From: Gammaproteobacteria bacterium | GTDB taxonomy: Bacteria; Pseudomonadota; Gammaproteobacteria; Steroidobacterales; Steroidobacteraceae | DNA: 33,642 nt | Assembly (NCBI GenBank): GCA_025357835.1 | Contig: JANYLM010000093.1 | Coordinates: forward strand, 1-33,642 | Direction: 5' to 3' | In this document: one piece after another, positions 8,773 through 15,709 of the stretch | How the letters are laid out: every line of letters begins with the position of its first letter | How positions within the stretch are numbered: position 1 is the first letter of the stretch | Made by a program: the position numbers and the translations under genes | Notes under the pieces: generated by a model | What the model was told of the DNA's origin: nothing | The model's database searches: none | The model's input: only the letters and a program-made list of their open reading frames with translations

Positions 8773-9867
8773 TCAAAGCTCGGCGTACAAACGTCCGGGA
8801 TTGAAAATGCACGCCGGGTCAAATGCCTGCTTCAACCCACGGTGAATTCGCATCAGAACGTCGCTCACGGGCGTGAATACACCGTCGGATTTATCGACGC
8901 CACGGATCATTGTGGCATGCCCTCCCACCTGTGCGGCGGCCCCGCGCACCTCTCGGGCCGCGGCCGTGGTACGCCACCAACGCTGTGCACCATGCCACTC
9001 GATGAGCTGCCGACCCGGTAGCTTGACGCGGGCGGCCGTGGCAGGCACGGAGAGCCGCCAAAGCCGTTCGCCGCCGGCCAATTGGGCTTCGCCAAGCGCA
9101 AAGAACTGCTGAGTATGGTCGCGCAGACTCAGCCACTGGCTGGTTGCGGCTTCCGCCGCCAACTCGGTGCCGCCCAACTGCGTGCAGGCCGCACTCACTG
9201 CGGCAGCCGCGCCGGCGAGGCGCACATGCAACTCACCCTCATGCCAGGCACTGGCGCTCAAAGGCAGAGGCTGCGACCCCCAAGTATGGAGTTGTTCGAG
9301 AGCCCGGTCCTCATCCCAGTCGAAGCATAGAGTCCTGGTCGCAGGACTGACCGGCAACACCTTCAATGACACCTCGCAAATGACACCCAAAATGCCGAGG
9401 GACCCCGCGATCAGCCGCGACACATCGTAGCCGGCCACGTTCTTGGTCACCTGCCCGCCGAATGTCAGAACCTCGCCGCGTCCATTGAGCAGAGTCACGC
9501 CCAACACATGATCGCGCACCGCACCCAGATTGGCGCGCGCCGGCCCCGACAAGCCCGCCGCCACCATCCCCCCCACCGTGCCGCCGGAAGAAAACCGCGG
9601 CGGCTCGAACGGCAGACATTGGCCGCGCTCTTCGAGCGCAGTCTCCAAATCAGCGAGCGCCGTGCCGGCGCGAGCCGTCACCACCAGTTCGCTGGGATCA
9701 TAGGAACTGATGCCCGCAAGACCGCTGGTATCCAGCGGTTCTCCGCGGGGCGGCTCGCCGTAAAAAGCCTTGGTGCCGCCGCCGCGTATGTCCACCGGTG
9801 CACGCTGCGACCGCGCATGATGGATGCGGTCGATCAATCGTTCGAGTGCTGGATCATGTTGATCCAT
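8773..9867 (-). CDS. glcE: Glycolate oxidase FAD-binding subunit GlcE
   Basis: A 364-residue FAD-binding (PCMH-fold) protein with IRGGGTKAFYG, SYDPSELVVTARAGT, FSSGGTVGGMVAAG, and TKNVAGYDVSRLIAGSLG, all GlcE landmarks. The ATG at 9867 shares its first base with the TGA of glcD (TGATG), so translation is coupled. GlcE together with GlcD and GlcF oxidises glycolate to glyoxylate, delivering electrons to quinone. No glcG or malate synthase G follows in the window, so the glyoxylate-consuming step is encoded elsewhere. Confidence 0.95.
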   Translation of the reverse strand: MDQHDPALERLIDRIHHARSQRAPVDIRGGGTKAFYGEPPRGEPLDTSGLAGISSYDPSELVVTARAGTALADLETALEERGQCLPFEPPRFSSGGTVGGMVAAGLSGPARANLGAVRDHVLGVTLLNGRGEVLTFGGQVTKNVAGYDVSRLIAGSLGILGVICEVSLKVLPVSPATRTLCFDWDEDRALEQLHTWGSQPLPLSASAWHEGELHVRLAGAAAAVSAACTQLGGTELAAEAATSQWLSLRDHTQQFFALGEAQLAGGERLWRLSVPATAARVKLPGRQLIEWHGAQRWWRTTAAAREVRGAAAQVGGHATMIRGVDKSDGVFTPVSDVLMRIHRGLKQAFDPACIFNPGRLYAEL

Positions 9868-11369
9868 CAAAACCTCGGCAAGTCGGGGAAGGGCAGCATG
9901 CCGCGGTGTACGTGCATCTTACCGTACTCGGCGCAGCGATGGAGCGTGGGAATTACCTTACCCGGATTCAACAACTCGAGCGGGTCGAAGGCGCGCTTCA
10001 CTGCCAGGAATTGGGCGCGCTCAGCCGGTGAGAACTGCACGCACATGGAATTCAATTTCTCGACACCCACGCCGTGCTCGCCGGAGATGGTGCCTCCCAA
10101 TCGGACACTGGTTTCCAAGATATCGGCGCCAAACAATTCGCATCGGCGCATCTCGTCCGGCACTTGCGCATCGAACAGGATCAGGGGATGTAGGTTGCCG
10201 TCGCCGGCATGAAAGACATTCACGCAACGCAGGCCGTACTTGCCCTGCATTTGCTCGATTGCCCGCAGCATCTGTGCCAGCCGCTTGCGAGGTATGGTGG
10301 AATCCATGCACATGTAGTCCGGGCTGATGCCGCCGGATGCCGGAAATGCGTTCTTGCGGCCGCTCCAAAACTTCAGGCGCTGCGCCTCATCGCGGCTGAC
10401 CTCGATTCGCGATGCCCCAGCCTCGCTAAGAACCGCTTCCATGCGCGCAATTTCCTCAGCCACTTCCTCGGGAGTGCCGTCGCTTTCGCACAATAGAATG
10501 GCGGCTGCATCGAGGTCGTAGTCGGCATGCACGAAGGCGTCGACCGCGGCCGTCATGGCCCGGTCCATGAGCTCGAGGCCCGCGGGTATAATGCCCCGCG
10601 CGATCACGCTCGCCACCGCGGCGCCGGCCGATTCGATGTCGCCGAAGCTCGCCATGATGCAGCGGGCCAACCTCGGTTTGGGAATGAGTTTCACCGTAAC
10701 TTCGCTGATGACGGCCAGCATGCCCTCACTTCCGACGATCACCGAGATCAGATCGAGGCCCGCCGCATCCAAGGCCTGCGAGCCGAATTCCACCGGCTCT
10801 CCATCCACCATGAAGCCTCGCACCCGCAGCACATTGTGCAGGGTCAGGCCATATTTCAAGCAATGTATGCCGCCGGCGTTTTCCGCCACATTGCCGCCGA
10901 TGGTGCAGGCGATTTGGCTGCTCGGGTCGGGGGCATAGTATAAACCGTACGGGGCCGCGGCCTCGCTGATGGCCGCGTTGCGCACTCCGCATTGCACGAT
11001 AGCCACGCACCCCGCAGTATCTATTTTCAGGATTTTGTTGAACTTGGCGAGCGATAGGATCACGCCCCACTGGTGCGGCAAGGCACCCCCCGACAACCCC
11101 GTGCCCGCGCCGCGCGCAATGATGGGCGCACCCATACGGTGACATAGCTCCAGTGTCGCCGCCACTTGAACTTCGGTTTCCGGCAGCACAACCACCATGG
11201 GTGAACAGCGGTACGCAGTCAGCCCGTCGCACTCATACGGCACGGTGTCTTCTTTGCGAAATAGGATAGACCCGAACGGCAGAATTTCGGCAAGCGCGGC
11301 CACCAGGTCGGCTTGGCGCTTTTCCCGCGACGGATAGGTCGGCGCAGCGACCGCCGGCGTGCAACTCAT
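9867..11369 (-). CDS. glcD: Glycolate oxidase FAD-linked subunit GlcD
   Basis: A 500-residue flavoprotein nearly collinear with E. coli GlcD (499 residues). Landmarks: EDTVPYECDGLTAYR, GAGTGLSGGALP (FAD pyrophosphate loop), YAPDPSSQIACTIGGNVAEN, GSEGMLAVI, RKNAFPASGGISPDY, NVFHAGDGNLHPLILFD, GTISGEHGVG, and a C-terminus containing NPGKVIPTLHRCAEYGKMHVH. The start ATG at 11369 (MSCTPAVAAPTYPSREKR) gives the family length; the ATG 66 bases upstream adds 22 residues without similarity. No strong ribosome site precedes it (GGGAG is about 16 bases away). It is the first gene of glcDEF; a 223-base gap separates it from the divergent permease gene, where a shared control region is expected. Confidence 0.95.
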   Translation of the reverse strand: MSCTPAVAAPTYPSREKRQADLVAALAEILPFGSILFRKEDTVPYECDGLTAYRCSPMVVVLPETEVQVAATLELCHRMGAPIIARGAGTGLSGGALPHQWGVILSLAKFNKILKIDTAGCVAIVQCGVRNAAISEAAAPYGLYYAPDPSSQIACTIGGNVAENAGGIHCLKYGLTLHNVLRVRGFMVDGEPVEFGSQALDAAGLDLISVIVGSEGMLAVISEVTVKLIPKPRLARCIMASFGDIESAGAAVASVIARGIIPAGLELMDRAMTAAVDAFVHADYDLDAAAILLCESDGTPEEVAEEIARMEAVLSEAGASRIEVSRDEAQRLKFWSGRKNAFPASGGISPDYMCMDSTIPRKRLAQMLRAIEQMQGKYGLRCVNVFHAGDGNLHPLILFDAQVPDEMRRCELFGADILETSVRLGGTISGEHGVGVEKLNSMCVQFSPAERAQFLAVKRAFDPLELLNPGKVIPTLHRCAEYGKMHVHRGMLPFPDLPRF

Positions 11370-11592
11370 CCTGATGTTTGGGTCTCCCAGCCCACAGTAT
11401 ATTTCTGCTCTAAATTCAAGTTGGACGCCTTCCATTTAAGCGGTTCACGAGCGGTCAATATATACTCCCAAGCAGGGAATTGCCGCTTTGATAGCTTCAA
11501 AATCCCTGTCGTTCATATAGGCTACCCAGTGTTACCAGTGTTTACGTTCCTCAAGAATCCACGCCTTGGCGCCGCTCTCAATCGGAGGTGCT

Positions 11593-12786
11593 GTGCCCTT
11601 TAGCGTAGTCACGACGACCTGGCCGCTGCTGCTCGGCATGGGTGTACTCATGCTGGGCGCGGGCCTGCAGGGAACCCTGGTCGGTCTGCGCGCCACGCTC
11701 GAAGGATTCCCTACCTTGGTGACGGGCATGATCATGTCCTGCTACTACGTGGGGTATCTGCTCGGCACTGTCGTCGCGCCGCCATTGCTGCGACAAGTCG
11801 GGCACGTCCGTGTATTCGCCGCGCTAGCCGCGGTCGCGTCGGTGGCCATTCTTGTCCAAGGCTGCTTTGTCAATCCTCTGACCTGGGGCGCAATGCGCTT
11901 GATCTCAGGGCTATGTTTCGCCGGAATTTACGTGGTTGCCGAAAGCTGGCTCAACGATCGCGCGAGCCGTGCAAACCGCGGCAGGTTGTTCGCGGTGTAC
12001 ATGCTCGTGCTGTACGGCGGCCTCGGTGCGGCCCAGTTGCTGCTGATCTTGTCGGACCCACGCACGCCCACCCCGTTCATGCTTGTGTCGGTGCTGATCT
12101 CTCTGGCAATGGTTCCGATAGTCGTCTCCGCGCAGCAATTGCCGGAACATGCCGTGCATCGCAAGGTGCGCCTTGTCGACCTGTACCGCAATTCGCCGCT
12201 CGGAGTGGTGGCAGTGACGCTGTCCGGTCTGATTTCCGCCATTATTTTCTCCATGGGTCCGGTTTACGCTCGCTTGAGCGGCCTGGATACCGAAGGCGTT
12301 GGCACCTTCATGGCGGTGAGCATTCTGGCCGCCGTACTCACGCAATACCCCGTCGGCCGACTGTCGGATCGCATGGATCGGCGCACGGTGATCGCCGCCG
12401 TTTGCACACTCGCAGCGATTGTTGCCAGCTGCATCGTTGCCTTCCCCGACATGCCTCATGCGGCGTTCTTGGCGCTCGCCGCCCTGTTCAGCGGATTCGC
12501 GCTGACGCTCTATTCACTCTCAGTATCGCATGTCAACGACAAGCTCGAACCCGCGCAAATGGTAGCCTCGAGCAGTACGCTGCTGCTATTGAATGGATCC
12601 GCGGCGGCCATCGGACCCATGCTAGCGGGCAGCCTGATCACTGCTTTCGGGCCGCGAGCCTATTTTGCGACCCTGGCGGCACTGACTGGCGCCCTGGCCG
12701 TCTACGACCTATGGCGCAAGGCCCGGCGCAGGCCCGTACCACGCTCTCAGAAAGGACCCTTTATTCGCGCCCAACCGCGGGCGTAA
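11593..12786 (+). CDS. MFS permease, YcaD-like
   Basis: A 397-residue major facilitator protein. GGAGG at 11584-11588 sits five bases before the GTG at 11593, which decides the start; the frame extends upstream to 11566 without support. Motifs resemble the YcaD/UMF group: GLRATLEGFPTLVTGMIMSCYYVGYLLG, MRLISGLCFAGIYVVAESWLND, and the loop TQYPVGRLSDRMDRRTV between helices. It is divergent from glcDEF, which might indicate transport of a 2-hydroxy acid, but nothing in the sequence proves this. The gene's last 26 bases overlap the convergent DUF1080 remnant. Confidence 0.88.
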   Translation: MPFSVVTTTWPLLLGMGVLMLGAGLQGTLVGLRATLEGFPTLVTGMIMSCYYVGYLLGTVVAPPLLRQVGHVRVFAALAAVASVAILVQGCFVNPLTWGAMRLISGLCFAGIYVVAESWLNDRASRANRGRLFAVYMLVLYGGLGAAQLLLILSDPRTPTPFMLVSVLISLAMVPIVVSAQQLPEHAVHRKVRLVDLYRNSPLGVVAVTLSGLISAIIFSMGPVYARLSGLDTEGVGTFMAVSILAAVLTQYPVGRLSDRMDRRTVIAAVCTLAAIVASCIVAFPDMPHAAFLALAALFSGFALTLYSLSVSHVNDKLEPAQMVASSSTLLLLNGSAAAIGPMLAGSLITAFGPRAYFATLAALTGALAVYDLWRKARRRPVPRSQKGPFIRAQPRA

Positions 12787-13153
12787 GCAGAGCACTGACG
12801 TCAGGTTCGGCACGCGTTGCCGCCGTGGCGCGGGCAAGTTGATGAAATCGGATGTTGCGGATTGAAAGCGACCCGGGATGGTCGCCCTGGATGCCGATGT
12901 ACCCCTCTTTGGCTAATCCGTAGTGCGGATACGCTGCAAACTTTGACTCAGCCACCTTGACCCGCCAATCGGCACTCCCGAGGTCGTAGGCGACTACAAG
13001 CTCGCCGTTCAACCAATGCTCAACATGCGAGCCTTGCACGACGATCCGCGTGGTATTCCATTCGCCGAATGCCTTGACCACCCCTGCGCACGGGCCATAG
13101 AGGCCGTAAGCGGAGGCGGCGGCGTCGAACCATTGGCAATTATCCGCGTGCAC
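12761..13153 (-). pseudogene. 5'-truncated DUF1080 (LamG-like, 3-keto-disaccharide hydrolase family) gene
   Basis: About 130 codons encode the carboxy half of a DUF1080 protein. The diagnostic run includes GEWNTTRIVVQGSHVEHWLNGELVV, KVAESKFAAYPHYGLAKEG and YIGIQGDHPGSLSIRNIRF. Intact family members are 220-300 residues with a secretion signal; here everything before about LYGPCAGVVKAFGEWN is missing, and the frame begins at a GTG without a ribosome site. The DNA upstream runs directly into another headless gene on the opposite strand (from about 13125). The 3' end overlaps the convergent permease gene by 26 bases. The family acts on modified disaccharides or glucosides; this copy is presumably dead. 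Confidence 0.72.
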
Positions 13154-14216
13154 ACGGACACAGGCTTGGTCGGCCTATCTGAGGCTTTTAGGGTGCCGCC
13201 GGGCGCGGTGCAGGCAACCGTCGGCGATAAAAGCACTCACTTTGGGCGGCTGCTGATTGGCGAAGAATTGAGCCACCCTGAACGGATTTGGCAACGCTGC
13301 TGGGACAGCATGGTTCACTCCAACCGCCGCGGCTGGCAAGTCATCATTCTCGGAGCGCTTGATGTCGCGTGCTGGGACCTCTACGGTCAATCTCTTGGCA
13401 AACCCATTTGGGAGCTGCTCGGCGGCGTGCAACGCAGTGAATTTCAAACCCGTGGACAGACCCGCGTCAGCGACGTCTTACCGTACTGCACTATCGTCAG
13501 CGATGCCTGGGACAGCCCCCAGATGGTGCGCCAACAGGTCGAACGTTGCGAACGCCTACTGGCTCTTGGATTTCGGGCGTTCAAGGTGGAACCGCTCATG
13601 TCGACCCCTGAACGTATCGTCGAATTGGTCGGCGCGGTGCGTAGCGCGCTAGGGCCGCAACCCACACTCATGGTGGACGTGGGCTACGTTTTCACCGATG
13701 TGCCGACCGCAGCTTGGTGGCGCAGCGACTGGAGCGGTTCAACATCGCATTTCTCGAAACGCCATTTCCAGTAGAAAACCCGCTTCCCTATGCTGAACTC
13801 GCGCGGCGCACGAGCATTCCACTTGCAATGGGTGAGCATGCAGTTAGCCGGTGGGAATTTCTGGAGCTCATGGATCGCGGCAAGGTGCAGGTGATACAAC
13901 CCTATATGGCTACCTGCGGGGCTTAACGGAAGCCAAGCGTATCGGCGAACTCGCAGCCGAACGTGGTGTGCAAGTAATGCCGGGCAATTGGTCGACGCAG
14001 ATAATTGGAACGGCCTGTGTGCACTTTGCAACGCGGTCCCCCGTGACCCCTTTTATTGAATATGCGCCGGCGGAAGTTTATGCCTCGCCGCTACGTCGAG
14101 TCCTTCAAGACGCTGGGCTCCCGGTGCAAGGCGGAGCTATAAAGATGCCCACGCGGCCGGGCCTGGGCTACGACCTACCGGTTAAGGAACTCAAAGCGTT
14201 CCGGCTCGATCAATGA
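13125..14216 (+). pseudogene. Enolase-superfamily (mandelate racemase/muconate lactonizing-like) gene, 5'-truncated with two frameshifts
   Basis: Three reading frames join into one protein. Frame one from about 13130 gives PLAIIRVHTDTGLVGLSEAF, AREA-like ALDVACWDLYGQSLGKP and ends MVDVGYVFTDVPTA. Frame two continues ERFNIAFLETPFPVENPLPYAELARR and GEHAVSRWEF up to PYMATCG. Frame three resumes LTEAKRIGELAAERGVQVMPGNW to the TGA near 14216. The shift points are near 13710-13714 (one base lost) and in the G run at 13917-13920 (one G lost). The amino-terminal capping region (first 50-60 residues) is absent. Metal-ligand positions (Asp in MVDVGY, Glu in FLETPFP, Glu in MGEH) are still recognisable, so decay is recent. 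Sequencing error could explain the shifts but not the missing front. Confidence 0.8.
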
Positions 14217-14273
14217 TGCCGCTTTAAACCAGGTGCGGACTCACGCAGAAGTACCTACTGTGCGTAGTCGCCT

Positions 14274-14975
14274 TTAAGAAATCCACGGGATTTCTCGCTC
14301 ATTGAAACCGTCGGCGGCGGCAGCGGATTGGCGCAAACATTCCATCTGCGAGTGGTTGGGGTAAGTGTCCCACGCGGGGAAATAGTCCGCTGACTGATCG
14401 CCGAACGCCTGCCAACCTCTGCGCGATCCTCTAGCAAAGAGTTCAAGTCTAGGGCCGGCACTGCACGCTTCGATGATGGGATAGAGTTCATCGGGTTTAC
14501 GCGAGTGTTCTCGCTTGCGCGTCCCCACGAGATTCACTTGCCGGCGACCTGGTGCCAGGGTCCTAGCATTCTTGCCGCGCACACCGAACAGAACTATCTC
14601 AGTGACATTTCGAAAGTAAAAGCCAACGCCTCGGCCGTCCGAGCCGCCGTCCTTCCTGATTTTGTGCCAGATGATGTTCGATTTGTACGAGAACCCCCAA
14701 GCCTTCAATACTTCCAGACCTTCGGGCAGCAACGCGTTAGGCACCCATAAATACAAATGCGCACTATCGGCTGCGACCTGAGCAACGGGGAGCGTCTTTA
14801 TTTCCGGGAGCTTCATCGTGGCGTAGCGCGATAACCGCTTGTGCTCCGGGGACATCTTGCCGGTGCGATTCTGAAACTGCCACGGCAGGTCGGCCAGTAT
14901 TGTTTTGAACTTCCGATTGCCGCAAAGTGCCAGCAGTTCAGCGTTTGCGAATAGGACAAATTTCGTTGCGGCCAT
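14274..14975 (-). CDS. MT-A70-family N6-adenine DNA/RNA methyltransferase
   Basis: A 233-residue protein with the MT-A70 fold landmarks: KFKTILADLPWQF (catalytic motif, residues 29-32 DLPW instead of the usual DPPW), HLYLWVPNALLPEGLEVLKAWGF, NIIWHKI, NVTEIVLFGVRG, EHSRKPDELYPIIEACS and RLELFARGSRRGW (SAM-site region). The ATG at 14975 (MAATKF) was preferred to a GTG nine bases upstream; neither has a strong ribosome site. It follows the glycine-zipper gene by 17 bases on the same strand. Stand-alone MT-A70 methyltransferases are often phage- or island-borne; no cognate endonuclease is visible. The Pro-to-Leu change in the catalytic loop could reduce activity. Confidence 0.85.
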   Translation of the reverse strand: MAATKFVLFANAELLALCGNRKFKTILADLPWQFQNRTGKMSPEHKRLSRYATMKLPEIKTLPVAQVAADSAHLYLWVPNALLPEGLEVLKAWGFSYKSNIIWHKIRKDGGSDGRGVGFYFRNVTEIVLFGVRGKNARTLAPGRRQVNLVGTRKREHSRKPDELYPIIEACSAGPRLELFARGSRRGWQAFGDQSADYFPAWDTYPNHSQMECLRQSAAAADGFNEREIPWIS

Positions 14976-14992
14976 CCGCTGCACAACCCTAA

Positions 14993-15307
14993 TTAAGTGG
15001 TGATCGGAGGTGCTGGCGGAGCCTTTGTGGGTTCAGCAGGAACTGCGCGTGGTGGTGGCACCGGTCTTTGCTGCTGCTGTCGCGGCTGTTGTTGCTGCTG
15101 CTGTTCCGCGGCGGCTTTATCTCTCACTTTCTCGCGGTGGTGCTCGATGATGCATCCGGCAGTGGCGCCCACCACAGCGTGACGGCCGGCGACGTGCCCC
15201 GCCACTCCGCCTACAGCGGCTCCCTTTAAACAACCCCTAGCGCTGCCCAGGCTGGGCAGAATAGCTAGCGGTACGACCACCACCAAAGCAAGCAATAGCC
15301 TATTCAT
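14993..15307 (-). CDS. Exported glycine-zipper protein with Gln/Pro-rich tail
   Basis: A 104-residue protein. Residues 1-23 (MNRLLLALVVVVPLAILPSLGSA) form a signal peptide. A glycine-zipper segment with two cysteines follows (GCLKGAAVGGVAGHVAGRHAVVG...GC), then a basic helix and a low-complexity tail of glutamine, proline and alanine. Short glycine-zipper proteins of this kind insert in or associate with the outer membrane or periplasmic face. The ATG at 15307 is used because the signal peptide starts there; the frame is open ten codons further. TTGGA eight bases upstream is a weak ribosome site. Function unknown. Confidence 0.65.
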   Translation of the reverse strand: MNRLLLALVVVVPLAILPSLGSARGCLKGAAVGGVAGHVAGRHAVVGATAGCIIEHHREKVRDKAAAEQQQQQQPRQQQQRPVPPPRAVPAEPTKAPPAPPITT

Positions 15308-15709
15308 AAGTAATCCAAGGGCACTGTTGAGGATCAAGGAAAATACGACATATCCGGCGTCTCAGGAACTATGTCGATGGCATATACGCGGTAGGACCGC
15401 TCCTACGAGTGCAATCCCGGGAACCACCGTTCGCGGCATTTTGCCGCTTTGAGGCCTAGCGGGGCCTTTCTGTGTAACCCGCCGTGTAATTCTTACAAGG
15501 TTTAGGGTAAACCCTGCGTCCAAAATGAACAGCCCTACCAGACCTCGAACGGGAAGGCAGCGCTTGCAGCTAAGCGCAACACTCGGCCCGGTCGGGAAAT
15601 CAGACCGAACCCACGGCCCCATAGTGCGACCGAGGCTGCAGAAAGCAACGAGCACCGAGTGGCAAACTCAAGCATCTGAATTAATTGGGAGTTCGCGACA
15701 ATCGGCGCA
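15308..15709. other. Intergenic region with palindromes, no gene seen
   Basis: No open frame here has family similarity or a convincing start. It carries a REP-like palindrome (15388-15408) and a short hairpin AGGCC-TAGCGG-GGCCT at 15452-15467 followed by TTCTGTGT, which could be a weak terminator. The promoter of the downstream c-di-GMP gene should lie here but I could not pick convincing -35/-10 boxes. Confidence 0.5.
15388..15408. repeat. REP-like palindrome (GTAGGAGCGG type)
   Basis: On the minus strand the sequence reads GTAGGAGCGGTCCTACCGCG. It contains the inverted pair GTAGGA/TCCTAC and the overlapping pair GCGG/CCGC. The head GTAGGAGCGG resembles repetitive extragenic palindromes of pseudomonads and xanthomonads, which are moved by RAYT transposases. 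Only one copy was noticed in the window, so membership of a genomic repeat family is unproven. Confidence 0.4.

Noticed and set aside
15050..15112. CAG/CAA triplet-like run
   Set aside because: It encodes the glutamine-rich tail of the small exported protein; ordinary coding low complexity.
15362..15655. 97-codon minus-strand frame
   Set aside because: No family similarity, no ribosome site, and it spans the REP-like palindrome.
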